From contig OZ251484.1 in NCBI GenBank assembly GCA_965242665.1, positions 1,364,001 to 1,428,000 of the forward strand: a stretch of DNA of 64,000 bases, in the 5' to 3' direction. This document shows, one piece after another, positions 56,780 to 64,000 of the stretch. The first letter of the stretch is position 1, and every line of letters begins with the position of its first letter. The DNA comes from VXLM01 sp965242665. Lineage in GTDB: Bacteria; Chloroflexota; Dehalococcoidia; Lucifugimonadales; VXLM01. The notes beneath the pieces were generated by a model that saw only the letters and a list, made by a program, of their open reading frames with translations, ran no database searches and was not told where the DNA came from. Position numbers and translations under genes: made by a program.

Positions 56780-59647
56780 CTATGTGATTCCGGCGGAGGC
56801 GAGGGTTTGGAGGGTTGCTTTGTTGCCGGCGTTTACGGCGGGTTGGAGGCACATGAGCTTGCGCCAGTCGGCGAGCATGGTTTCGGTTTCGATGTTCCAT
56901 GGGAGGCCGAGCATGAGGGTGACGACTCTGTCTATTTCTGCGCGGTTGGCGTCGATTGCGGAGAGGCTGATGCGTTCGAGGGGGAGGTTTCGCAGGCGGT
57001 CGAATTCTTGGAGGGCTATCTTGCGGGCGGCGCGTCCGGATAGGCCGGGGCTGGCGAAGTCTGGGATGGGATGGTCGTCTATGGCCCGAACTTGGATGGG
57101 AGAGCGCCCAATGTCGGTGGACTGTCCGTAGCCTATCCGTATCAACAGGCCGTAGGAGCTGTTGAGGAAGAGCGCAATGGCTTCCTCCACGCCCGGATCG
57201 GCTGTGAGCGTCGTCCATGACCTGCCGCCCATGCACTCGTCCTCGGTATAGGCGACGGCTATCTTTTGGGCACTCATCCGGAGGTTCCGGGACAAGTGGA
57301 AGTGTCCTGCGGTCTTCAACATTCTGGAGGCCTCTTTGGGATCGCTGCGCGCGACGCCGTAGTGGGTCGGGGCACAGGTCATCCGCACTTGCTCTGCCGC
57401 ACGGTGTTCCCATAGGGAAGGATTGAAGTGGTCCTCGGCCTCGGCCGCGGGGTGCATCTCGAATGCGCCCCGCGGATCACGACTTACTGGGAGACATCCC
57501 AGTAAGTCGTGTGTCGGCCCCTTGGCCGACACACCACTTAGAACGGTCATGGGGAGGTCGAACTGTTGCGTATCCTTGGTGCGGGGATTCCAGACGCTTC
57601 CGCGGGTCACGGAGTCGATCAGGGTGGCGAAGTTTCCGCTGACTCCGAGGGCGGACCAGGGTTTGCCCTCTCCGAGGTCTTCCATGCGGAAGTAGGTTCC
57701 GGCGAGGGTTCCGACGTCTATCCGGCCGCTGGGTCTTTCCTGCTCCATTTCTCGACGGATGGCGTCGGCGAACATCTTTGCTTCGAGTTTCGACTCGAAG
57801 GTTTGGGTGAGGTTGACGCATGTCACGGCGCGGTCGCCGTTCTTCCGTTCGGCGTCGCCGCCGTTGGGATTGCGCTTGGTAGCGATGAGGAGCATCTCTT
57901 GGATGCCGGTGTCGGCGGACATGGAGACGCCATCGCCCGCGGCGGTGCTGATTGCGATGACGTCGCAGTATTCGTTCTCGATGTTTCGCCGGAAGCCTGT
58001 GTAGGTCTGGGCGTGGGCGGCGGTCAGGGGGAGAACCTTTCCGTGCGGCCCCCCCGATGCGAGCATGGCGTGCTCGATCACGTGCATGAAGGTGGCGAGT
58101 CCGGCCTGTCCGTTGGCTACGCCTTTGACCAAGCGGTCTGCATAGCGCTTGTAGGACGCCATCGCCCTGCTGTCGATGGGGCTTGCCGCGCCTCCGCGGG
58201 GGCGGAAATATGGGTCGTTGTTGCAGCATATTTCGACGCTGGAGGGGTCGAGGACGAGCATGGCTTGGACGGCGCCCCATTGGCCGACGAGGTGTTCGTC
58301 GCCGTTGGAAACGCCTTTTGGGTCGAGGAAGTTGAGGGAGCCGCCTGGGGAGGTGATGGCGAACATGATGCTGGAGTCGTAGGGGGTTTCGGGTTCGAGG
58401 GAGATCATGTTTGCGGTGGCGACGGAGATGGATTGGGGGTTGATGTCGGTAAGTTGGATGCGGCGTTCCATGCGTTCGGCGTGGATGCTGGACTTGTCTT
58501 TCGCGGTTGCGTAGTGTCGGAAGCGGATGTTTTCTTCGACGGCTCTGGCGATGGTTCCTGTGCCGGCGCAGATTTCGTTGTAGAGTGCTTTGGCGGGTTC
58601 GGAGAGGCGTGCGGTTGTGATGTTTGCTAGGAGTTCGGCTGTGGCGGGTTTGGTGTAGTATGCGGCGCGTTCGTCGCGGTCTGGGATGAGGGACTGCCAG
58701 ATCTCGGCTGCGACGTTGGTAGTGACGCTGACTCCGGCTTGGTTGTAGGTAGATACGGCGTCATACATGACCCTGACAGCAACGCCCAGGTGGGGGGAGA
58801 GTCCGTTGTGTTCGAGCATTTCGGAGGCGATGGTGGAGAGTGGCATGTAGTCGACGGCTTCGATCTTTCGCCATTCTCGAGAGATCTTTAGGAGTAGTCC
58901 AGAGTACGGATAGACCCGCATCCAGAGGTCTGGGGAATCGAGGCCGAGGACGTGATCGATGCTTCCCCACTCCTTGAGGTTCATGTGGAGTTGGATCATG
59001 CTTGCGAGGGTTCCGACGACGTTGCCTGCGACGCTTTCGAGTCTGTTTTGGCTGTCGTGGTTGCCGTATTTGCTTATGAGTTCTGCTTGCGTGTCGGGGC
59101 CTGCGAGGGCGAGTCTGCCTGCGAGTTCCAGCTTGGAGGCTTGGAGGCGGGCGAGTACATCTTTCACTATTTCGGATGCGTAGGACTCGGGGACGGCGGC
59201 GAGCCATGCGTATTGGACGATGTCGCGGAGGGAGACGGGGACGGGACTTTCTGGGGTTATCGTGATGTCCGGGTCGTCTTCGTCTTTGCCGGTGACAACC
59301 TGCATGAGGAATCGAGGCTCGTCGCTCATGAGGAGTTCACGGCGCTCGACGTGTCCGAGTTCGCCGAGTTCGGGGGGGATGCCCACGGCGATGACGCTCT
59401 TGATGGGGAGGTTGTAGTCTTTGAATTGGTAGCCGAGTCGGTGGATTGCGTCCTTCAGGGCGGGGGAGCCGTATTCGGTTTCAACGATGGTCTTGAGTCC
59501 GTAGGGCATGGATACGACGATGTCTGGGGTTGTGGCGTCGAGACGGCCTTGTCCTTGGAGTTCGGCGTTCACCTTGTAGTTTGGGGGGGCGAGGTTTTCC
59601 ATCGCCAGGGCGATGTAGGCGTTCAATGCTCGTTCGTTTATTGGCAT
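56780..59647 (-). CDS. Large methylase-like protein (class I SAM-dependent, Eco57I-like) with atypical catalytic motif
   Basis: A 955-residue protein. The N-terminus (PDIVVS near 41-46 and IVETEYG near 54-60) resembles a nuclease-type domain, but the lysine of the PD-(D/E)xK pattern is not evident. Around residue 330 AAYYTKPATAELLANI leads into EICAGTGTIARAVEENIR, a SAM-binding motif I in the gamma-class context that often begins YYTP. The catalytic NPPY is replaced by NNDPYFRPRGG. The C-terminal 300 residues could be a target-recognition region. It may be an inactive or altered adenine methyltransferase, or a defence component of the type IIG/BREX/DISARM methylase kind. The promoter at 59865-59837 is nearly a copy of that before methyltransferase-HNH copy A. 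No partner genes adjoin. Confidence 0.7.
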   Translation of the reverse strand: MPINERALNAYIALAMENLAPPNYKVNAELQGQGRLDATTPDIVVSMPYGLKTIVETEYGSPALKDAIHRLGYQFKDYNLPIKSVIAVGIPPELGELGHVERRELLMSDEPRFLMQVVTGKDEDDPDITITPESPVPVSLRDIVQYAWLAAVPESYASEIVKDVLARLQASKLELAGRLALAGPDTQAELISKYGNHDSQNRLESVAGNVVGTLASMIQLHMNLKEWGSIDHVLGLDSPDLWMRVYPYSGLLLKISREWRKIEAVDYMPLSTIASEMLEHNGLSPHLGVAVRVMYDAVSTYNQAGVSVTTNVAAEIWQSLIPDRDERAAYYTKPATAELLANITTARLSEPAKALYNEICAGTGTIARAVEENIRFRHYATAKDKSSIHAERMERRIQLTDINPQSISVATANMISLEPETPYDSSIMFAITSPGGSLNFLDPKGVSNGDEHLVGQWGAVQAMLVLDPSSVEICCNNDPYFRPRGGAASPIDSRAMASYKRYADRLVKGVANGQAGLATFMHVIEHAMLASGGPHGKVLPLTAAHAQTYTGFRRNIENEYCDVIAISTAAGDGVSMSADTGIQEMLLIATKRNPNGGDAERKNGDRAVTCVNLTQTFESKLEAKMFADAIRREMEQERPSGRIDVGTLAGTYFRMEDLGEGKPWSALGVSGNFATLIDSVTRGSVWNPRTKDTQQFDLPMTVLSGVSAKGPTHDLLGCLPVSRDPRGAFEMHPAAEAEDHFNPSLWEHRAAEQVRMTCAPTHYGVARSDPKEASRMLKTAGHFHLSRNLRMSAQKIAVAYTEDECMGGRSWTTLTADPGVEEAIALFLNSSYGLLIRIGYGQSTDIGRSPIQVRAIDDHPIPDFASPGLSGRAARKIALQEFDRLRNLPLERISLSAIDANRAEIDRVVTLMLGLPWNIETETMLADWRKLMCLQPAVNAGNKATLQTLASAGIT

Positions 59648-59713
59648 GGGGGGTTCTCCTGGGGTTTGGGCTCGTGGAGTATATCAGGGAAGTTGGGGAC
59701 TGTGGGGGCGTGG

Positions 59714-59733
59714 ATTCCCGCCTACGCGGGAAT
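59714..59733. repeat. REP-like palindrome in the leader of the methylase-like gene
   Basis: ATTCCCGCCTACGCGGGAAT followed by half-units up to about 59790. It lies between the promoter at 59837-59865 and the start codon at 59647, so it would be transcribed as a hairpin in the 5' leader. Confidence 0.8.
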
Positions 59734-59836
59734 GACGTGGGTGGGTGCGGGAATGGCGTGGGAGGGTGTAGGAGTGACGTGGGTAGGTGCGGGGGCACTG
59801 AGGTTTGGTTGGGTTCGATTCGTGCATGGTAGGTTT

Positions 59837-59865
59837 ATGTTAGACCTTTTGTTCTTGTGTGTCAA
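59837..59865 (-). promoter_or_regulatory. Sigma-70 promoter for the methylase-like gene
   Basis: Minus strand: TTGACA (59865-59860), 17-base spacer, TAACAT (59842-59837). Both hexamers and much of the spacer (ACAAGAACAAA) are shared with the promoter at 19032-19004. Confidence 0.7.
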
Positions 59866-59887
59866 GGGGGTTGCCGGAGTGGTTCTC

Positions 59888-60100
59888 ACGCGCGCGTGCG
59901 CGGGATTAAAGGTACGCGCGCACACGAGTTTCTGTCGGATTTTGTCGGATTCTGTCGGATCTTGTAGAGGGCGGGAGGGGGGAATTGCAGATTGTCGATT
60001 GTTGATTGTCGATTGCAAGATGTGTCTCCTTGGGTTGTGGTTTTGCGGAGTGGTCATAGGTTTAGGATAGTACGTGGGTTCTGTTTTGTCAAATGCGGTG
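59888..60100. repeat. Dispersed repeat of about 230 bp (copy 2)
   Basis: It begins with CTCACGCGCGCGTGCGCG and continues with three tandem copies of TGTCGGATT(T/C)T-type words. Shared words with 27945-28170 follow: TGTGTCTCCTTGGGTTGTGG, TTTAGGATAGTAC and TTCTGTTTTGTCAAATGCG. The middle part differs between the copies. Confidence 0.65.
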
Positions 60101-60131
60101 CTCGCAGGGGTGTCCGGGTCGGACGGGGGGG

Positions 60132-60250
60132 ATTCCCGCCTACGCGGGAATGACGTGGGAGGGTGCGGGAATGGCGGGGACAGGGTGGGAGTGACGGGGG
60201 AGGGCGTGGGAATGACGTGGGAGGGCGTGGGAATGACGTGGGAGGGGGCG
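60132..60250. repeat. REP-like palindrome with half-unit array
   Basis: ATTCCCGCCTACGCGGGAAT at 60132-60151 followed by five half-units (GGAATGACGTGGGAGGGNGNG type) up to about 60250. As in the 28 kb field, the array directly follows a copy of the 230-bp repeat. Confidence 0.8.
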
Positions 60251-60285
60251 GGAGTGAATTGGATGGAGGGATATTGGGGTTGTGG

Positions 60286-60314
60286 TAGCGCTTTCGGGTG
60301 GGGCGTGCTATACT
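60286..60314 (+). promoter_or_regulatory. Extended -10 promoter for argJ
   Basis: TGCTATACT gives an extended -10 (TATACT at 60309-60314). The -35 region at 60286-60291 (TAGCGC) is poor. It lies 59 bases before the argJ ATG. Confidence 0.5.
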
Positions 60315-60373
60315 TGTGGGAGCGCGCGCTGGGGGCGCGGGAGATATAGACGGAACGGCGGGGTATAAGTTCG

Positions 60374-61591
60374 ATGGGCGCGGTCATTCAGTCGATACAT
60401 CGCGGGGGGGTGGCGTCGGCGGAGGGGTTCAGGGCCGGGGGCACATACGCTGGCATCAAGACGGCCGGCGAGGATGCGCTCGATCTGGGGATTGTGGCGT
60501 CGGACGCGCCTGCGGCGGCCGCGGGGGTGTTCAGCCAGAACAAGGTGCTGTCTCCGTCGGTGGAGCTTAGCCGCCGCCGCATCGGCACGGGCGGCGCTCG
60601 CGCTATCGTCGCCAACAGCGGATGCGCCAACTGTTCCGTCGGCAATCAGGGGATGTTGGACGCGGAGGAGATGACTGCTTTGGCGGCAGGTCATCTTGGG
60701 GTAGACGCGGAAGAGGTGCTCATTGGCAGCACGGGGTTGATTGGGGTGGAGCTTCCGATGGCGCTCGTGCGGCAGAATTTGGGGAACATCATGTTGAGCG
60801 GTGACGGGGGCAACCGGTTTGCGCGCTCTATCATGACGACCGATACGCATCCGAAGGAATTTGCGGTCTCTACGGAGATCGATGGGCGGGAGGTGGTCAT
60901 TGGGGGTTGTGCGAAGGGTTCCGGCATGATCCACCCAAACATGGCGACGATGCTTGCGTTCATCACGACGGATGCTCCTGTGGAGGGTTCGTTCTTGCAA
61001 CGAGCTCTCCGGGAAGCGGTTGGGGCTTCCTTCAACATGATCGACGTGGATGGGGATCAAAGCACGAACGATACTGTGATCGTGCTTGCGAACGGCAGGG
61101 CTGGCGGCCCGATGATTTCGGAGGGATCGGAGGGGGGAGCGGCGTTTCAGGAGGCGTTGACGCATGTTTGCGTCAATCTGGCGAAGAAGATGGCGCGCGA
61201 CGGGGAGGGTGCGACGCATCTGATCGAGGCGACTGTGGAGGGTGCGAGGAGCGTCGAGGATGCGCGTCGGGGGGCGAGGAAGATCGTATCGTCTCTCTTG
61301 GTGAAGGCGATGATCTATGGACGCGATCCAAACTGGGGCCGGGTCATGATGGCGCTCGGCAACAGTGGCATCGAGTTCGAGGAGTCTGCGGTCGATATCT
61401 TCATCAACGACATCCATATCGTCCACCAAGGCATGAGTCTGGCGTATCTGAAGGATTCGGTGGTCAGTTCGATGAGCGAGGACGAGGTGAGGCTTCGGGT
61501 GCGGATCGCGCCGGAGGGGGAATCGGGTACGGCGTGGGGGTGCGATCTTACGGAGGCGTATGTGATCGAGAATTCGGCGTATAGCACGTAG
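60374..61591 (+). CDS. argJ: Bifunctional ornithine acetyltransferase / N-acetylglutamate synthase
   Basis: Moves the acetyl group from N-acetylornithine to glutamate in the cyclic arginine pathway. The 405-residue precursor has the autocleavage site at KGSGMIHPNMATMLAF, where the Thr becomes the N-terminal nucleophile of the beta chain. Other family blocks are present: LGIVASDAPAAAAGVFSQNK, NSGCANCSVGNQG, STGLIGVELPM, FNMIDVDGDQSTNDTV, YGRDPNWGRVMMALGNSG and the AWGCDLTEAYV end. It is the first gene of argJ, a membrane gene and argB. Confidence 0.95.
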   Translation: MGAVIQSIHRGGVASAEGFRAGGTYAGIKTAGEDALDLGIVASDAPAAAAGVFSQNKVLSPSVELSRRRIGTGGARAIVANSGCANCSVGNQGMLDAEEMTALAAGHLGVDAEEVLIGSTGLIGVELPMALVRQNLGNIMLSGDGGNRFARSIMTTDTHPKEFAVSTEIDGREVVIGGCAKGSGMIHPNMATMLAFITTDAPVEGSFLQRALREAVGASFNMIDVDGDQSTNDTVIVLANGRAGGPMISEGSEGGAAFQEALTHVCVNLAKKMARDGEGATHLIEATVEGARSVEDARRGARKIVSSLLVKAMIYGRDPNWGRVMMALGNSGIEFEESAVDIFINDIHIVHQGMSLAYLKDSVVSSMSEDEVRLRVRIAPEGESGTAWGCDLTEAYVIENSAYST

Positions 61592-61641
61592 CGGAGGGTG
61601 AGGCGCTCTGCATTGGGGGATGATCGAAAGGAGGTACGGAC

Positions 61642-62076
61642 ATGGCGGTATTCTTTCGAGACGTTGGGAACTACGTCTTCCATTTCATCTTCATGTTCGT
61701 GATGCTATCGACGGTCTTGGGCATCGCGTTGATGTTCGTAGGCGTGGGCGTGGGCGTGCTCATCCAGGTGGCGTTTGGGATCGAGGATTTGACGGAATCT
61801 TCGTCGGTGTTGGGGGGTTTGGCGGTTGGGGTGTCTGTGGGGATCATATCGGCGTTCTTCCTTTCGATATGGGGGACGATCAAGGCGGCGCCGACCGAGG
61901 CGAATCGCAAGGAGTTCTTCACGCGCACGGCTCAGACTTTGGGGAGGCCGGATCTTGCGAGCGAGTTGGGATACGGCGAGCAGAAGGAAGACGAGGACAA
62001 CGGAGAGGGGGATTGGTACACCCGGGCTCGGGATCGCGCGAGGGGTGAAGACGAGGACTATGTTCCGCGCCGCTGA
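61642..62076 (+). CDS. Small membrane protein between argJ and argB
   Basis: A 144-residue protein with two hydrophobic segments (about residues 12-45, FHFIFMFVMLSTVLGIALMF onward, and 57-80). A charged cytoplasmic tail follows, rich in Glu, Asp and Arg and probably disordered. The ATG at 61642 has a strong AAAGGAGG site eight bases upstream, so expression is well supported. I do not recognise the family. The position inside an arginine synthesis operon could reflect shared regulation only. Confidence 0.8.
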   Translation: MAVFFRDVGNYVFHFIFMFVMLSTVLGIALMFVGVGVGVLIQVAFGIEDLTESSSVLGGLAVGVSVGIISAFFLSIWGTIKAAPTEANRKEFFTRTAQTLGRPDLASELGYGEQKEDEDNGEGDWYTRARDRARGEDEDYVPRR

Positions 62077-62185
62077 GGGGGGTTTCGTCGCTGCGTGCGG
62101 GGGAGTCGCTTCGACGGCGATAGGGCCGCAGTCCGCGCGCGGAGCCGCCGGCGGCATATCGAGGGCCTATTAGCGTCAAAGCAAC

Positions 62186-63031
62186 ATGCTATCACGTCCA
62201 GAATTCATCGAGAGCGATCCGGATTGCTCAGCGGAACCTATCGGCCACTTGGAGATTGCACGGCATGGGACGATCGTAGTAAAGATTGGGGGCAGCACCC
62301 TTGGGAGCGGCGACACGACGATAGAGGATTTGGTAGCAGTCCAGCGGGAGGGCATTCAACCTGTCGTCGTTCACGGCGGGGGGAAGGTCATCACGGACTG
62401 GATGGAGAAGCAGGGCGTTCGGACGCGGTTCGTCAATGGCCTGCGGTTCACGGACGAGTCTAGCCTCGACATCGTGGTAGCGGTTCTCACGGGGTTGATA
62501 AACAAGCAGTTGGTCTCGAATGTGCTGTTCAACGGGGGCAAGGCCATTGGCATGTCTGGCGTGGACGGGGGCATCCTGCAAGGGGAGGTTCTGGATCCGC
62601 GATTGGGGTATGTGGCGAGGATCACGCGCGTGAACACGGAGTCCATCATCGCGGCGGCGGCGGCGGGGTTCATGCCGATCATCGCTCCGGTGGCCGTTCG
62701 CATCGGCGCGGAGGGGGCGACGCTGTTGAACGTGAACGCGGATACGGCCGCGGGGGAGATTGCGTCTGCGCTGGGGGTGCGGAAGATCGTCTTCATGACG
62801 GACGTGGAGGGGGTGTTGGACTCTTCGCGGCGGCTCATTCCCAGGATTACCGAGCGTCAGGCGAGGGCGCTCATGAGTTCCAAGGTGATTGCGGGCGGGA
62901 TGATTCCGAAGATTGGGGCGTGTCTGATGAACGTTGGTGGCGGGCGGACTGCGCGCATCATCGACGGTCGGACGCCGCACGCGCTTCGGAGCTTCCTGGA
63001 CGGCGAGCCGTTGGGCACGCGCGTGGGATGA
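62186..63031 (+). CDS. argB: Acetylglutamate kinase
   Basis: Phosphorylates N-acetylglutamate, the second step of arginine synthesis. The 281-residue protein has the amino acid kinase fold: TIVVKIGGSTLGSGDTTIED, VVVHGGGKVITDWME, TRFVNGLRFTDESSL, the ATP-binding NVNADTAAGEIASAL and VFMTDVEGVLD, and SKVIAGGMIPKIGACL. The N-terminal 28 residues are an extension before the first strand and the start is not certain, since no good ribosome site precedes the ATG at 62186. It lies 109 bases after the membrane gene. Confidence 0.93.
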   Translation: MLSRPEFIESDPDCSAEPIGHLEIARHGTIVVKIGGSTLGSGDTTIEDLVAVQREGIQPVVVHGGGKVITDWMEKQGVRTRFVNGLRFTDESSLDIVVAVLTGLINKQLVSNVLFNGGKAIGMSGVDGGILQGEVLDPRLGYVARITRVNTESIIAAAAAGFMPIIAPVAVRIGAEGATLLNVNADTAAGEIASALGVRKIVFMTDVEGVLDSSRRLIPRITERQARALMSSKVIAGGMIPKIGACLMNVGGGRTARIIDGRTPHALRSFLDGEPLGTRVG

Positions 63032-63139
63032 AGAACGTCGTTTCGGTATGGTTGACGGTTGAAGAGTGACCGCGCCTTCTGATAGGTTTGCAGTGTTGCC
63101 TCGGATGAGTCTACCCTGCGCGAAGTAGAGAAGGAGAAT

Positions 63140-64000
63140 ATGGCACAAGAATTCCCGAGAGAGTCTGGCGCCCCGTTCGATCTGGGCGCTTTCGTCACGC
63201 CCGAGCTGCGGAAGCGAATCATATGGGGGGCGGTGATCGCTGGTATCGTCGTCCTGTATGCGGCGCTGAATTTTGGCCGCACGGTGTATACCGACCTGCT
63301 GTGGTTCGATGCCGTCGGGTACTTTGGCGTCTTCCGCACGATCTTGTTGACGCGCATCGTCCTGTTCCTCATTGGAGGCGGTATCGTGGGTCTGCTGGGC
63401 GGGGTCAGCGTGTATTTCGCGCACCGTCTGACGCGGGGGGAGGCAGAGTTGCCGCTTCCGCCGCGGACGTATCGGTTCTTGAAGACGACGATCAAGTGGG
63501 GGAGCATCATTGCGGTGGTCGTCGCAGGGGCCGTCTTTGGGGCGATCGCGGCTGGGAGTTGGGATCTGTTCTTGAAGTTCGAGAACTCGACCCCCTTCGG
63601 CGTCGTCGAGCCGGTCTTTGGCAGGGATGTCGGCTTCTACGTGTTCACTCTGCCGTTGCTGGACATGATACAGGGGTGGGTTTTCAGTTCGTTGATTGCG
63701 GTTGGGGCGCTGACTGTGGTCGTCTACTTCGTCAACTTCAACCTGCGCGGCGTGGGGTTTCTCTTCACTGGGGGGTTCAAGGCGCATTTGTCGGTGCTTG
63801 CGGCGCTGCTGATGTTCGTCTTGGCGGCCGGGCACTGGTTGGATCGGTGGGAGTTGGTGCTGTCGGAGGGCGGGGCGGTGTACGGCGCGGCGTACACCGA
63901 CGTGAACGCGCGGATGCCTGCCTTGTTCATTATGACGATCGTCGCTGCGGCTGCAGGGGTGTTGATGCTCGTCAGCGCGTATCAGCGGGGAATACGGGTC
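63140..64000 (+). CDS. UPF0182 family membrane protein (N-terminal part; continues beyond the window)
   Basis: The frame from the ATG at 63140, with AAGGAG four bases upstream, runs open to the window end (287 codons). Membrane segments alternate with family signatures: TVYTDLLWFDAVGYFGVF near residue 50, FEKS-like FENSTPFGVVEPVFGRDVGF, YVFTLPLLDMIQGW, and the conserved YTDVNARMPAL near residue 265. UPF0182 proteins are large (about 900 residues), have seven or so membrane helices and a long extracellular part, and are of unknown function. They occur mainly in Actinobacteria, Cyanobacteria and Chloroflexota, which supports the taxonomic guess. Confidence 0.88.
   Translation, partial: MAQEFPRESGAPFDLGAFVTPELRKRIIWGAVIAGIVVLYAALNFGRTVYTDLLWFDAVGYFGVFRTILLTRIVLFLIGGGIVGLLGGVSVYFAHRLTRGEAELPLPPRTYRFLKTTIKWGSIIAVVVAGAVFGAIAAGSWDLFLKFENSTPFGVVEPVFGRDVGFYVFTLPLLDMIQGWVFSSLIAVGALTVVVYFVNFNLRGVGFLFTGGFKAHLSVLAALLMFVLAAGHWLDRWELVLSEGGAVYGAAYTDVNARMPALFIMTIVAAAAGVLMLVSAYQRGIRV

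Overview
The window (64 kb, high GC, no rRNA, no intact transposase) looks like chromosome of a free-living or host-associated bacterium, most likely a Chloroflexota member of the Dehalococcoidia/SAR202 type. That placement is an inference from the gene mix: an FmdB-like zinc ribbon, a DUF3179 lipoprotein, DUF1501, a UPF0182 protein, heme A synthesis genes, M24 and CocE-like hydrolases. Several long eukaryotic-like repeat proteins (ankyrin, plant-type LRR, RCC1, beta-propeller) add a flavour seen in sponge symbionts. No 16S or ribosomal protein gene is present to prove it.

Layout. 1-2.7 kb: 5' part of hisG, then an M24 peptidase-like gene and an Asp/Glu-racemase-like gene, all on the minus strand. 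2.9-3.8 kb: a TIR-like gene coupled to a membrane protein (probable two-gene defence module). 4.0-8.4 kb: FmdB-like/dtd (plus strand), nadC, nadA, miaB and tRNA-Ser (minus strand). 8.5-11 kb: duplicated repeats, a nested hairpin and a secreted beta-propeller lipoprotein. 11-17 kb: aldo/keto reductase, ThDP enzyme, truncated AMP-binding protein, CocE/NonD hydrolase. 17.1-24.2 kb: DNA methyltransferase-HNH fusion (copy A), pth, squalene/phytoene synthase, N4-type methyltransferase, DUF1501, AbiJ/HEPN-like protein. 25-32 kb: tRNA-Lys, ankyrin protein, a large repeat field, a DUF3179 gene with an in-frame TGA, methyltransferase-HNH fusion (copy B). 32-37 kb: pheS-pheT-moeA operon. 37-43.4 kb: LRR surface protein between two direct copies of a small element, then hisS, ctaB and ctaA. 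43.5-50.3 kb: single-chain restriction-modification enzyme, then a rearranged patch (lactonase, VOC, AAC(3)-like, SDR) bordered by inverted duplications and gene debris. 50-56 kb: 21-repeat RCC1 lipoprotein and a zinc ribbon-glycosyltransferase-PA14 fusion. 56.8-59.6 kb: a large methylase-like protein. 60.3-64 kb: argJ, a small membrane protein, argB, UPF0182 protein (cut by the window end).

How it fits together. Housekeeping blocks (NAD synthesis, tRNA modification and charging, Moco, heme A, arginine) alternate with accessory islands rich in DNA methyltransferases (five in 64 kb), abortive-infection-like genes and repeat proteins. The gaps between them are filled by a family of REP-like palindromes with core ATTCCCGCC-N-GCGGGAAT and by small elements with terminal inverted repeats.

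The strongest candidates for new biology are: (1) a probable selenoprotein, in which TGA replaces the first Cys of a CxxC motif in DUF3179 and a hairpin sits at SECIS distance; (2) two nearly identical methyltransferase-HNH proteins that differ mainly in the central target-recognition segment; (3) two copies of a small element whose cores are inverted relative to their conserved ends.
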